Shown here piece after piece: positions 1 through 12,429 of a stretch of DNA of 64,000 nucleotides. Position 1 is the first letter of the stretch. Each line of letters opens with the position of its first letter. The stretch is from Druceiella hillmani (lineage: Eukaryota; Arthropoda; Insecta; Lepidoptera; Hepialidae): NCBI GenBank assembly GCA_039881145.1, contig JAYKKI010000023.1, positions 2,952,501 to 3,016,500 on the forward strand, written 5' to 3'. The translations under genes were made by a program, and so were the position numbers. The notes beneath the pieces are model-generated. The model saw nothing but the letters and a program-made list of their open reading frames with translations. It had not been told where the DNA came from and ran no database searches.

Positions 1-160
1 CGTTTGTGTGTCAAAAATTAAGTACGCTTTTATTACTTTAGTCAAATATGGTAATGAAAGTGGTCAAAGTTGAGCTCCCTCTAGTGATATAGCCTCAAAT
101 TAGAAAAAAAATATATTCCGTGCTACAATTGCTAACTTCAGTGTAGTTACACTTAGAAAT
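1..160. repeat. decayed end of dispersed repeat family A
   Basis: Positions about 40-160 match 13,000-13,110 (and its copy at about 17,770-17,880) at moderate identity: the order 'aaatatg..gaag..gt..tcaaa.ttga.ctccct.ctagtg' is shared. The same family also appears, more complete, near 2,590-3,010, 6,300-6,600 and 6,900-7,430. No coding potential is seen. Confidence 0.55.
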
Positions 161-228
161 ATCTCAACATTATTTCTAGTCCTTATGGATTATGTCCCAT
201 AAGGACTAGAAATAATGTTGAGATATTT
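157..228. repeat. perfect 32-bp inverted repeat (hairpin)
   Basis: 157-188 and 197-228 are exact reverse complements, with the 8-nt loop attatgtc. The right arm plus its loop and flank (192-236) recurs almost unchanged at about 1,810-1,854, without the left arm. Confidence 0.9.
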
Positions 229-1460
229 CAAACTGTATATTGAGATATTTCAACTGATATGTCTATAAAAAATACAATGAAATGGATGTTTCTCAAATCG
301 ATATTTATAAAGTGGCATTCTTAATTTATTAATTTTGTTATTGAATAAATTTAATGTCTGTTTTATCGTCTGCGTGGTGTGTTGGATTGATTGAAAAGAG
401 TACGGCTTTTACTGGTCGTCGCCGGTGCTGTGCACCATAGTAAACCGAGTGAATCTGGAGTCATGTTTAAAATCTCGTATCAAAAAATCCACAGACTGAT
501 GATATGCAGCAGCGTTACTGGTGCAAAAAGCTACCACTATGATGCCAGCATGGTAATTATGAGTATCCAATGGTACGTGAATTGGAGAGGTCTATATCCA
601 ACAGAAGACTTGAGACAGGCTGTTGATTGAATGTTGCGAAGAGGAAAATTTATTTAGAACGTCTTCATTTAAGAACAGCTCGTCCAAATAAAAATAATTT
701 GACGTTAACCTATACCACGAATAACGTTTACTAACCACTATTAGCAATGTTAAGTCATTAATTTGTTACTGAATATATTATGAAGACACGTGGTCAATAC
801 CTTACTGAATATGCTATTGAATGTGCTATAAGATACGTAGTCACAATTCCATGTATTATTTTTTCAATAAAAAATTAATAGTTTAAGCAGTGTAATAAAG
901 GAAACTGTCCAGACGAACAGTTTCTTCTACTTTCATTGTTTTCAATCAAATCGTTGCCGCTCCATCATTCAATCATCATCATCATCATCATCATCATACA
1001 TATTAATACGCTAAGGATAAGATGTTACTCTCCCTTTTTAGAAAAAACCTTACAACTAATCCACATAAATTATATATCATTTTATAGATAATTGCTTGCT
1101 CTACCGGCATCCACAACTAAAAAATTTATTATTGTTATTGTTTTTGCAAATTAATTAATTATTAAAATTATATACACAAAACAGCAATGCTGCCATCTAA
1201 CGGCTCAACGTCAATATGATTGACGGTCGGTAAAATTGTTGTTTCATTTCAAATCCACTCACGTATAAATAAAGTGGCGCTTTAGCTCAATGCTTTTGAT
1301 ACTTGCGCCTCTATATGTCAATTTTAGTAAAATATTTGTTTGATCTGTCATCTGAGCTTCATAATGGAATAAAAACGTAATAAGCAGTGTGCAAAATTAG
1401 AAATGAATTGAATACCTGCAATAAATTTTGATTTATTAAATTGAGTTGAATAATTTATAA
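229..1460. other. AT-rich stretch without a recognised gene
   Basis: A 79-codon open frame at 391-630 has no recognised domain. A (CAT)n run lies at 972-997. A sequence with slightly higher GC lies near 1,190-1,310. Nothing else can be supported. Confidence 0.5.
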
Positions 1461-1489
1461 TGCGAAGACTTCGCACGGGTCACGCTAGT
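1461..1489 (+). mobile_element. Helitron-like 3' terminus
   Basis: A perfect 7-bp hairpin (TGCGAAG-a-CTTCGCA, 1,461-1,475) is followed 9 nt later by CTAG (1,485-1,488) and T. Helitrons end in a short hairpin about 10 nt before a CTRR terminus and insert between A and T. The 5' end (TC...) was not located, so the extent of the element is unknown. It probably lies upstream, at about 1,190-1,488. Confidence 0.5.
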
Positions 1490-1809
1490 ACATATTAATA
1501 TCCCAAAATATTTTTCAAAAATACTATTATGTTAGATTTCATGGCATCGTCGTGATATTGTGATTCATGAATGTGATATTCATATATTTAAACACATATG
1601 TGAATGAAAACTGAGTGAAAGACGTATTTTAGAATGAAAATTCTAAAATAACAACGCGATCTCTTATTTTATAAGATCCGGTCTATACTTCTTTATAGAT
1701 ATGTGGCCGGGTGAATCAAAAGACGTATTGAAAATTATATAGATACGTTGGTGACGTGGGATTATGGGCTTATATAAGTATTACATTGAACTCAAAAATT
1801 ATTAAGAAA

Positions 1810-1854
1810 AATGTCCCATAAGAACTAGAAATAATGTTGAGATATTTCAAACTG
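1810..1854. repeat. single-arm copy of the 157-228 hairpin
   Basis: Carries atgtcccataag.actagaa and the following 'ataatgttgagatatttcaaactgt', matching 192-236 with one substitution near the start. Confidence 0.8.
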
Positions 1855-2559
1855 TTAAGGAAAAAAAAAGCAACGTGGATGCATACGAGAGACATGAGCT
1901 ACTATATATATTAAGGGTGACCAAGATGGTAGAAAATAGGCGTACTGGCAATGGCAATAAAATCTTGGTGGGTTTTTTAGAAAGTGGATAAGAGTCGTAA
2001 ATAAATCTGACCTGTTCTGCCTAACGAGTGATGGAGCGGGATGTGAAAAGGTTAAATCTTTATATCTTTCCATAGCCAGAGAAGTAATGTCAGAAGAGAA
2101 AACTATCTTAATTGTTGAAAAAATTACACACAGAAATGAAAAAAAAAAATTTTAGGGTTAGGCATATCAAAAGGTGAAAGACTTTCAAGAACAAACTGAA
2201 AATTATTTAAAAACGTGTTACTATATTCTCTTTATATCTTAACCATCATTGACAGCCTCTCTGTGAACTGCTGGATATAGATTTCTGCCAATGCGCGTCT
2301 CACAGGAGGAAATGTATATAACCTCTATATTGGACAGTCAGCATGGCAATCGCAGTGCGTAGCTTTTCGCACTTAAGCATTGTTACCCGTCACAAGTCTG
2401 TGATATTTTAACTTCGCAATTATAAACATCACGTCGGCCTCACTTGACGAACTGCCAGGAGTCGACCCTGGGACACCGGAATGTGCCGCTTCATCAAATA
2501 CAATTAGCCTGGGATCAACCCAACATACCATGGTAGAAATATTTTCATATCCTTCTACA

Positions 2560-4574
2560 TGACCGAGAATCGTATCGCTTAAGTATCGATTGTAAACACG
2601 AGGGCCGTTCGTGATGCTACCGTAGTATGACGTTTTAATCGCGTTATCAGAAAAATACGTAAATGAAAAACCATCATACATAATAAACAAAAATGAATTC
2701 GAAGAAATCGAAATAAACAAGGAAAGTAATTTAATTCGGAAATTTCACGTTAAGATTGTATCATGCAGACAAACAGCTTTAATCTTGGAAAATGTTTTTC
2801 ATTTTTCAGTCACATGAGAAGAGGTATCCATTTTCTGTTTTAGCAGCTCGTATACAAAATAAAATACATGCTTATTACTTTAATTGAATATGAAGATAAA
2901 AGTAGTCTAAGTTGGAATACAAGACGTGAAATTCTTGTTCTTTTTTTCAATTCTTATTTCACATAGAACTAGCAATTATATCTAGCTACTGCTATATCTT
3001 AATAACAAACCCTATTTTTGCTAATGTAATCAAATTATGTATTTGATAAAAGTGAAAATATTACGGTGGAATCAAAATAACACATTTGATACTATCAAAA
3101 ATATCTGAAAGTTTGAAAATATTACAAATGTATTATGTAAGTAAAACATTAAAAGATAACGTAAACAAATTTTAAAAGAAGTATTTACATAACAACATAA
3201 CAACATATCAACATAACAGTCTCAACTCAAACTGGAAAAAACCTTTTCCATTTTTCAGTTAAATGACACATACATATATATTTTCCACTTGATGCAGCTC
3301 GTATACCATGTTAAATACGTGATTAGTAGAATATTAAAGTGGAACTAGTCAAACCTTTCCAAATAGGACGTGCAATCCATGTCTCTTTCACATTTCACAT
3401 AGATAATGAGATGATGTTAATAACAAACCGCATTCAAACTCGCTAACGCATTCAAAATCTGTAGTTGGCGAAAGTTGATATATTATCATGGATAAATCTA
3501 TATAACGAATGAAATGTTCCCAATTGTCTGGAAATATTCCTATTTTGCCAGTAGCTGTAGGTAAAATATTAAGGACTAAGTGAACAAATGGAGAAAACTA
3601 AATAACTATAATTTCGCCTCAAGTCACAAAAAAACTAGCGTTTTACTTCGATTTTTTGTTAATTTCATTGAATCTAGTTTTTGATTGTGTATTTATAATC
3701 TCACGTCATTTTACACCAAGTTGAGGATCGCCTCAGTGCTGATGGAACGTAATACTGCACATTTATAATCACTCCGTCACCCTCACGAGGATTCCGCTTT
3801 CGTGGGAGAGGGTTGGAAGTCTTGTTGGCCAGATTTGCTAATATTTTTGGAACAGTATATAATTAATTTACATCAAACAGGTCCCTAGTCCTAATCGAGC
3901 AGAAACTTATTTGTTGATAGTTTCGCTTAAAAATATTAGACGAACGGAAAACAAATCTGTCAAATAAGCGTTTGTTCTTCCTGTCCGTCCTTCTAAATGT
4001 CTATTGCAGTTCATTTCGACGCACCGTTTGATATATTATTAATAATGACCTAATTTGGTTGCAACAACATTTTCAAAAAAGTCATACACATCCCCCATTG
4101 TCATCTTGGTATTTCGGAAGGTAGCGGCAAAAAAATTGGTAAAACTATAAATAGTGTGTTATCGAGCTCATATTAAAAAGAAAACATATGCCTATATTTG
4201 TTTTCTTCGTATAAAAAATAATAAGTAAAAATAGTGATTTAAATAACAAAAAAATAGAAACTAATATCAGTTTATGATAGTCAGTTCTTGTGATTCAGTT
4301 TAGGTTTGAACCCTCATCCGTACAATTCCCTACTTCGTGTTTAGACATCCGTGAAATGAGACGAGGTATTCTCTGCTATCGCTCAGCGCGCATGAAACCT
4401 ATAACCAGTTCTCCTACTTATATATTATCTACTCAATCTATATACAATATGTTATTATGAATAGGAGATTCGACACTACAATACCAATTTATGTCGAATT
4501 AATGGAAGTATGCTTTATATTTCAAAGTTGAATGTGAACTTCCCAAAGGGTTGTTGTTAGTTAAACTATCTTGC

Positions 4575-4635
<61 letters not shown>

Positions 4636-5730
4636 TATTTATTTACACACGCTAAAATATACCACAGGTTACAAACCACATCGGATTTTCTTGAAAGTTC
4701 TTTCAAACCATTTGATCTATTTGGATAGAATTCCCTTAAAACTTATTGAGATTAGCTTTAACTTTTTTGTGTTTTTTTTGTTTTACGTAAGCAATTATCA
4801 CACAAGATCTTGCACTCAGCGCGACACCAGTACCGACGACCTACAATCATTTTTTATTATTTTCGTAACTGAAATGTTTTCTTGTTTCTTTTTTGTAAAA
4901 ACAAAAGTTCTATTACCATAATAGAAAGATTATTGGCGAAAATTGTAAGTTTACTATTACAGTTTTTAAGATGAATCAAGTGGAAAATAAAGATAATTAT
5001 TAGTATTTTATTTTTTTTATAGATAATTAAATTTACGTTGCGCAAAGTTAAAGTGATTTTAATTAAATTAACAATCCTTTTTATGTGATTTCTTTTGTAG
5101 AGATTAAGCTATTCATACTTGATACTAAGGAATTTGACTTTGTTTCACGACGAGGCAATAGTTTACGGACCTTGAGACATGGTGACTTATAAAACACAAA
5201 TAAGTAACAGAGTACTAATTGAATATTTTAAAACATATATTGCAATATCTAATTATTAATTTGGAATATGATCGGTGGCAGATGACAGATCGTTAGGCAA
5301 GTATAAATGTGTTGAAATAATGGGAAATATGCTAAGGGTATTAGCATGCATACCATGCATTGTTCTACTGCAACATTCGTGAAATTAATTTGAAGTTTCA
5401 GCATAGCGAACAGGCATGGCGAACAAGCATAGCGTATCTAAACTCAGTGCTCGTGATAAGTTGAAGAAAATTTGTCGTTCTGCAGTTGAGTGTAAATTTG
5501 AGGAGGATTCTCGGAATGGATCTGTGCGAACTTGGAATAGTAATTTACATTCATTGCACCGCTTTCGTTTGTTTCTGTTCGCGAACTGTGAAGAATTATG
5601 AGGGACAATGTAAGGACAATGTGAGCTCAAAAATTTATAGTGAGATACAAAAAATATTCTTATGACGAATAAATACGATTTAGATATCCAGTTAAACTGG
5701 TGGCTAAATATGATCCAAAAAACTCAATTA
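2560..5730. repeat. ancient duplicated segment, copy I
   Basis: Collinear with 6,890-10,800 at clear but low identity. Landmark pairs are 2,600/6,930 ('gtaaacacgag.gccgttcgtgat'), 3,787/8,028 ('gaggattc.gctt'), 4,336/9,156 ('cgtgttt.gacac.tgtgaaat') and 5,350-5,700/10,590-10,790 ('accatg.att.ttctac'). Two old open frames lie here: 2,373-2,720 on the minus strand and 5,416-5,601 on the plus strand (MANKHSVSKLSARDKLKK...). Both are broken in copy II and no family is recognised. A (TA)n run lies at 4,576-4,631. Confidence 0.7.
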
Positions 5731-5754
5731 AATACATTTTAAATTCTCTTTAGG

Positions 5755-6610
5755 GTTCCGTAACACAAAACAAAAAAAACGGAACCTTTATAATTTAATC
5801 ATGTTCGTGTATTAATTCGTAAGTCATATCAACGTAGCTCTTTTAGTTTGTGACTCAGAAAAAAAAATGTTTTTTTGTTAAACACTTGTGTGTTGCCTCT
5901 CTACATTCTACATATTGAACCTGGGGCGATAAAATTTTGAAAATAGATATGAAATGCACCCTATCGAGTGAGGTGTCGGTGGAAAAAGCTATATAAATCT
6001 GAGAAAAATCACAATAACTGTATTTATTAAGCATATTAAAGCATAATCATTTTGCATTAAATTACTTGACTTGCATTAGTTAAGTAAAAAAATATAGGAA
6101 ATTAAGCTATTTATGTTACGTCTATGAAAGATATATTAGGAAATATATTTATATAATAACTTGGGTGCGATAATGAGGTAAGTCAGGAAACCCAAGCATG
6201 GGTTATATATGAGTCATATGATTGATATATTTAATTGCCAAGTTCCAATTTTTAGTTGATAAGTCTGAAAATTGCATTGCATAGATATCTATAAACAGAG
6301 GGCCGCTAATGATCATGACGTAGCTCACGTTCTGTTCGAGTTACCAGAAGTACCTACACTTGTGGCTGATAATTAAAAGTGAAATCAAAACAAACAAGAA
6401 ATTCACTAAATAGATTTCTTAACAGATTATATTCCGATTAATGAAATTGAAAAATTGTATGCAGATAATTAAAATTGAAAGATTATGTAGAGAAAAACAG
6501 TTTTACGTCATATCAGGCTCGAGCGTATCTAAGAAAATATTTTCATTTTCCATTCATGTAAGAGAAGGAGAACACTTCGCCGTGTGGAATGTTTACAGAT
6601 CTTTTGATTG
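5755..6610. repeat. diverged copy of the 12,190-13,000 sequence
   Basis: Shares with 12,190-13,000 the order 'cttataattta.tc.tgtt', 'ttttttgttaa', 'gattgccaag.t.caattttt', 'tgtggctgataa', 'gtgaaatc.aaacaaacaag', 'gaagaaaaacagtttta'. This makes the region left of the recent tandem duplication an older duplicate as well. It begins with a 'agggttccgta' fragment also seen at 8,430. No gene is seen. Confidence 0.6.
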
Positions 6611-7432
6611 AATTTTAACTATACAATTAAAAATGTGTTAACATTCCGGAATATAGAAAAACATAAAAGAATTAAGAAAATTACAGGAAAACTATAGCAA
6701 ATTTTCTTATTATATATATTTTATTCTAACTGAAAAATCTAATTTACTAAATATTATACAGATAAATTATAATAGACAATTGGTCTCGTTATCCTGCCTA
6801 GTATCCTTCTAGAAAATTAAAAAATCCTTCATTATGCAGAGGACTTTTACACTTGCGCGACTTTTTATACGACTGTACTCGGTGACTGTATTATGAGTAC
6901 GTCTGAGGATTGTATCACTTAAATATCAATTGTAAACACGAGAGCCGTTCGTGATCTTACTGTAGTATCACGCTTTGATTGTGTTGTCAGAAATACACGT
7001 GTGGTTCGTGGAAAACCTCCATCGTGCATAACAAACAAAAATGAATTCGAAGAAATCGAAACAAACAAGTAAAATAAGTTAATTCCAAAATTTTGCGTTA
7101 AGATTATATCATGCAGACAAACAGTTTTGTATTATACATCACAGTTGTCTTGATTCAATATTGGAAAACGTTTTTCATTTTTAAGTCGCATTAGAAGAGG
7201 TATGACATTTTCCGTTTTAGGCATCTCGTATGCAAAATGAAGTACGCGCTTATTACTTTAATTGGATGCGAAGATAAAAGTCGCCCAAGTTGGAACATAG
7301 AATGTGGAATTCTTCATCCCTTCATGTTTCCAATAGTAGTGTCAATTACGTCTAGCTACTGCTAAGTGTTTACGGCAAACCTTCTCTTTGCTAGTGCATT
7401 CAAAAATATGTAGTTGAAGAAAGTGAAAATAT

Positions 7433-7830
7433 TATCGGTATTAGAATTTCTCTATGTAAGAAAATAAAAAGGTATCGGTATTAGAATTTCTCTATGTAAA
7501 AATATTATTGATATTAGAATTTCTCTATGTAAAAATATTATCGGTATTAGAATTTCTCTATGTAAGAAAATAAAAAGGTATCGGTATTAGAATTTCTCTA
7601 TGTAAAAATATTATTGATATTAGAATTTCTCTATGTAAAAATATTATCGGTATTAGAATTTCTCTATGTAAGAAAATAAAAAGGTATCGGTATTAGAATT
7701 TCTCTATGTAAAAATATTATTGATATTAGAATTTTTCTATGTAAAAATATTATCGGTATTAGAATTTCTCTATGTAAGAAAATAAAAAGGTATCGGTATT
7801 AGAATTTCTCTATGTAAGAAAATAAAAAGG
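7433..7830. repeat. higher-order tandem array, 106-bp period
   Basis: Built from three variants of one subunit: A (40 bp, ending aagaaaataaaaagg), B (33 bp) and C (33 bp, ttgata instead of tcggta). The order A-B-C repeats three times with starts at 7,433, 7,539 and 7,645, and two A units follow at 7,751 and 7,791. Units are nearly identical, so the array is young. It lies inside old, strongly diverged sequence. Confidence 0.95.
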
Positions 7831-8394
7831 AATAATGTATGGAAATGATGAAAAATTACAGTAATTTCGTCTCAAGGAAAAAAAAGAAAAGAACGTTAAA
7901 AAATTCAAATTTTTTAATTTGTTAGTTTTTTTTAATTTCTATTATATCAAGCCATTTTCCACTGGTTAGAGGTGAGTAGTAATGATGGGACATAATATTA
8001 TACATTTATATCTCCTCCATAACCTTAAGAGGATTCTGCTTAAATGAGATATAGTTTGGAGTTTTCGTGGCGTCTCATCTCGTGATATTTATACTTACGA
8101 TCTCAATGTAACTTTTTAGTATTGTTTACCAAGATTGGAAAAACGTATCGCATCTTATATTAAACCGATATCCTGTCCTTTGACGTTTTATGTAGAACAC
8201 GTACCTTTGATACAAAAACAGTTATCAGTTTGTTTAGAAGTTATTTAAATGGAAATTAACAATGAAAGGACCACATCGAAGATAAAAATTAAATCATTGC
8301 GCTCCTAATAAAAATTTGACAGCGAGAAATTATCAAAAATTTTGTGGACCTCGTTGGTCTACATCGGCACCATATGAAAAATAATAAGAAGAAT

Positions 8395-8980
8395 AAAAGA
8401 CCGGCCAAGTGACTTGCATCTAAGGGTTCCGTAGCACCAAAACAATATTAAATTAATAAGTTCGTATTTCCCAAAGACTGTGAAAAACAAAGTCGTTGCT
8501 GTGGTCGGTGTGGAAAATGTCATATCTCAGAAACTACACAACATATCTTATTCAGACCGATTTTCATTGAAAGTTTATTTGAAGTTCTACTACCTTAGTT
8601 TTTCCAGAATTTTACACACGTTACTTGAAAATTTAGAGGTACTAGGATAATTTTTAGATTTTAGAAGTACATATCTCACCAACTATTGACTTAAATAAAA
8701 AAGTTATTTTCGACCCTCTATTTCATTTTAAGCCTATCTAACGAGATGCATTATTTTTTTTCATTCCTCAGTTACATGTGTGGAATGCTACCTCTAATAT
8801 TTGTTTTATTGTATAACGGTTCACAGAAGACATCTACCATCCAAATTTCATTTATATAGTTTCAATAGTCTCCGAGTAAATTGACTGTGACATACGGATA
8901 AAAGGACAAACGGACATACGGACAGGATGAAATTATAAAGATTCTATTTTTGCCATTTGGCTACGGGATCCTAAAAATCA
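8395..8980 (+). repeat. dispersed insect retroposon-like repeat
   Basis: Starts near 'gaccggccaagtg' and 'agggttccgtagca' and ends with 'gacatacggacagg...tttgccatttggctacggga...cctaaaaa'. I recognise this head and tail as a very common dispersed repeat of Lepidoptera and other invertebrates. Shorter fragments of the same type appear at about 5,752-5,800, 26,200-26,290 and 41,800-41,860. No intact coding region is seen. Confidence 0.6.
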
Positions 8981-9071
8981 GAAAAATCTTTAAATCCTGT
9001 GTAATTAAGCTCATGTTGAAAAAATATAGTAAATCGTATAAAATTGTAATTTCAATGTAAAAAACAATATA

Positions 9072-9123
9072 AATAGTAAACTCATATCAATTTGCGATAT
9101 GCAATTGATATGAGTTTACTATT
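9072..9123. repeat. perfect 21-bp hairpin
   Basis: 9,072-9,092 and 9,103-9,123 are exact reverse complements with a 10-nt loop (tgcgatatgc). An AT microsatellite follows. In copy I the matching place (about 4,260) has only the left-arm-like sequence. Confidence 0.9.
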
Positions 9124-9899
9124 ATATATATATATTGTCCGCCCAATTACTTATTCCGTGTTTGGACACCTGTGAAATAAGATGAGATGTTCACTGCTAT
9201 TTCTGAGCGCACAAGAACTTATAATTGGGTTTCCTGATTATATGTTCTCTACTCAATCTGCATAAAATATGTTTTAGTATAACGGAGAGATTCAACTTTA
9301 CAATAATAATTCACGTTGAATTATTGGACATTTGTATCATATTTGAAAGTTGAGCTTGAACTTACTCACGTGGTGTTAGTTGATCTGTTATTGTTATATA
9401 TGTATATGTACATATCGAAACACTCTGCAGGTTACATTTCTCGAAAATTTTGCTCGATTGTTCATTTATACTCTTTGCTCTATTCAGAATTAAACGGTTT
9501 GTTTATACGGTTTGTTTTTGTGTTTAATTTCATGTAAGCAATTATCAAACAATACCTCGCACTCATCACGCTAGTGTCGACGCGTGTGAATACCTAATTA
9601 ATAACAATAAGGCAACATTTCCCGTCTTACGTAGAACTATTTTCTTCTTTTCGTAATTAAAATCTTTTTATTTGCCTTTTCCTAGCAATAAAGGTTTACT
9701 ATTAAAATAATAGAAAAATATTTTACGTAAAAGCACTTGAAAGGCAAAAAAATTGTTAAATTAATATTAAATTCTTTTGAGACGAAATTAATGGAAAATA
9801 AGGTTGTTTTTTTATTTAGTTTTTTAGTTGGTTCCTTATTTTTAATATCGATACATAATGTAAAATTTCAACGAATTTTATGAAATTATAATCCCATAT

Positions 9900-10470
9900 T
9901 TTGGTTTAAAGTAGCGTTCAATGAAATGCTGTTTAATACTATCATGGACCACTAAACACTTCCAAAAGCCATTGCTTTGGAATATTCTATACTTGGACGA
10001 CGTTGTATTGATTTCTGGCAACATAGACTTCCAACAAAACTTCGACTCCTCGATAGAGGCGTTGGAAAAAAATGATCTAAAAATTAGCAGAAAGAAGACA
10101 GGTGATACCACAAATTAAGATAATTTGAAGATCTCCTCAGTAATTACGTAATTATCCACAGTGACCCAATTTAAATGTTTATGGCTCATGGAACGTCAAA
10201 AGGCTGGCTGAAATGGAAACACCTCACAAACGTCATGTGGGATAGAACAATGTCACTTAAAGTGAGAGGAAAAGTATACAAAACAGCCATGAGACCAGCA
10301 GTTTTGTGGAATTTGGAATATTGGATGACTGACTCAAAACACGTTAACAAACTGCAAATAATACAAATGCTCATGCTACGCTGCATAGAAGATATCACCG
10401 TACTTGATAAAATTAGAACCCAATACACAAGATGGAGCTTTAAAGTCTCCCTGACAATACATGAAATGAA
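9900..10470 (+). pseudogene. RTE-like LINE reverse transcriptase fragment
   Basis: Two frames, separated by a frameshift and stops. At 9,921-10,118 the peptide contains YLDDVVLISG, matching the RT catalytic [YF]xDD box, and SIEALEKNDLKISRKKT like the next conserved block. At 10,175-10,470 it reads WLKWKHLTNVMWDRTMSLKV, RGKVYKTAMRPAVLWNLEYW and MLMLRCIEDITVLDKIRTQY. This is the C-terminal RT region of RTE/BovB-type elements (consensus-like KWR..T.V..DR..P.KLKGK.Y.T..RPAMLYG...W). It is dead, and truncated at both ends. Confidence 0.85.
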
Positions 10471-10504
10471 AAAGGTCTCCTGGTATTTATTTTTTCCATC
10501 CACG

Positions 10505-10553
10505 CACACTATCAGTTTTCTGCCATCGGTATTCGGTGGCAGAAAACTGATAG
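10505..10553. repeat. perfect 19-bp hairpin
   Basis: 10,505-10,523 and 10,535-10,553 are exact reverse complements with an 11-nt loop (tcggtattcgg). It lies directly after the RT fossil. Confidence 0.92.
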
Positions 10554-10796
10554 TGAGAAAAGGATAAAGGTATCCAAGTAACCTAAAATATGCATGGGGT
10601 ACCATGTATTTTTCTACTATTAATAACCGTGAAATTAATTTGGAATAGTGAATAAGTGTGTTGTATCTTGTATCCAAGCATAGAGCTCTTGATAAATTTA
10701 AGAAAGTTTTGCATACCACACTTGGATTTAAATTCGAGGATAAACACGATTTGGATAGCCAGGCAAGCTGGTGACGGGTTACAATGCAAAACAAAA

Positions 10797-11075
10797 CTCA
10801 TATTAACCTGCCTATATAATAATCGTAAATATCCGTCTGTATTGTATCTCATATTAACCTGCCTATATCATAATCATAAATAATAATATTGTATCTCATA
10901 TTAACCTGCCTATATCATAATCGTAAATAATAATATTGTATCTCATATTAACCTGCCTATATCATAATCGTAAATAATAATATTGTATCTCATATTAACC
11001 TGCCTATATCATAATCGTAAATAATAATATTGTATCTCATATTAACCTGTCTATATCATAATCGTAAATAATTTA
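10797..11075. repeat. 47-bp tandem array, six units
   Basis: Unit starts at 10,797, 10,848, 10,895, 10,942, 10,989 and 11,036; the core is 'ctcatattaacctgcctata' plus 'tcataatcgtaaataataat' and 'attgtat'. The first unit is 51 bp and slightly different, and the last is truncated. The middle units are almost identical. Confidence 0.95.
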
Positions 11076-12429
11076 TACATATTGTAACAAAAACGTGTCT
11101 ATTATTCATATATGCCACTTTGTGTGTTAAACTGAGAAGTTATGTTAACGAAGTATAAATAATATTTAAAACTTGTTTTTTTATATTCCCGTCGATGTTA
11201 CAATTTCCATGAAACATTTATATTTTTTTACAGAAACGCGCCTCAAATATGCGTATTTTGATATTATGTGAATAAAAGACACGTTTTTTATTACATACTG
11301 TATGCACAGTTGTAATAAAAATATGTCTGCTATTTATCCAGGTAATTCGTGTATCAAAGTGAATAGAAAATGTAAAGGAACTATATGGACATTTCCAACC
11401 ATTTCTGAAAATATAACTGTCAAATTTCAACGAAAAAAGTGTTAATGTTTTTTATAATTACGCATTTCAAATATACTCACCTTGTATGAATTATGAACAT
11501 CTTTCTTATTACAACTGCGTATGATAAGACTTAAAAATATATGTAAGAAAATTTTAAAGGTTGCAATGAAGTACCCGATTTTTTTTAATTTCATGTATCG
11601 TGCGGAGTATTAGTGAATTATAGGAATTAGGTAATTGTTTTTGTTCAAATTTTAAATCATATAGTTCTATACATATTGCAGAAAATGTTCACAAAAATAT
11701 ATTCACGCCATTTACAAAACTGCAAGAGTTAAAATTATGAGAAATAATTATTGGAAGTTTAGGTACAGTTCACCGGAAAACTATTCCATTGATTTTAAAT
11801 CTAATTTTTTTGTAGAAATTCAACATACCTTTATTCCTATAAACGAAATACAATGGTGAAGATTATTAATAATTTTTATAAATATGTAGTTTAATGGAAA
11901 TATAATAAAAACTGAAAAAATGACCTGAAATGTGCTTCTCCTCTTTTCTTTATTTTCTAAATCTTGTCATAAACACCATTCTATAATGTTAAATAACATG
12001 TAAACATCGAAGGAAAGCTAACGCAATATTTTTAAAATTTTTGTTACCGCAGCCTAAAATCTAGACTATTGACTAAGAAACAACAAAAACTGACATATTT
12101 TAGTCAAGGAATTACAATAAATAGCTAGTCTCATTTTATCCACTCTATTAGTAGTAAATTAACAATATTTTCCTTAATTATAAAAAAGACTAGTAGCAAA
12201 AGTGAAAGCCTTATAATTTAGTCTTGTTTCTCAATCCATTCATAAATTATAATCTCATATCATAGCTCTTTCAATTTAAGACATAGAAGTTTTTTTGTTT
12301 TTTTGCTAAAAATACTTCTTATACATTGAAGTTGAAAATTTTGAAAATTGAAATGAACGAATCCTTTCAAAGTTTATGTCATTATAAAACTACTTCAAAT
12401 CTAAAAAATATTGGTATAATTGTAAAGGC
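11076..12429. other. AT-rich stretch without a recognised gene
   Basis: Two weakly similar segments (about 11,090 and 11,320: 'ttgtaa.aaaaa..tgtct..tatt') suggest old duplication. The part from 12,190 belongs to the family shared with 5,755-6,610. No coding region is supported; the 70-codon minus frame at 11,218-11,430 has no recognised feature. Confidence 0.5.

Larger units (their letters stand above)
6890..10800. repeat. ancient duplicated segment, copy II
   Basis: Partner of 2,560-5,730. It is longer because a tandem array (7,433-7,830), a dispersed repeat (about 8,395-8,975) and an RT fossil (about 9,900-10,470) are inserted or kept here. Homology ends near 10,795, exactly where the 47-bp array starts. 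Confidence 0.7.

Noticed and set aside
391..630. 79-codon frame MKRVRLLLVVAGAVHHSKPS...
   Set aside because: Looks a little like a signal peptide at the start but no splice, family or conservation evidence supports a gene.
4300..4320. 'ggtttgaaccc' resembling a tRNA T-arm
   Set aside because: No matching acceptor or anticodon stems around it; no tRNA was found anywhere in the window.
5416..5601. 61-codon frame MANKHSVSKLSARDKLKK...
   Set aside because: Protein-like, but the matching region of the old duplicate (10,660-10,760) is not open in the same way; kept only as a note in the duplicated segment.
7433..7830. Regularly spaced repeats as a CRISPR array
   Set aside because: Units abut without unique spacers and the genome is an insect's.
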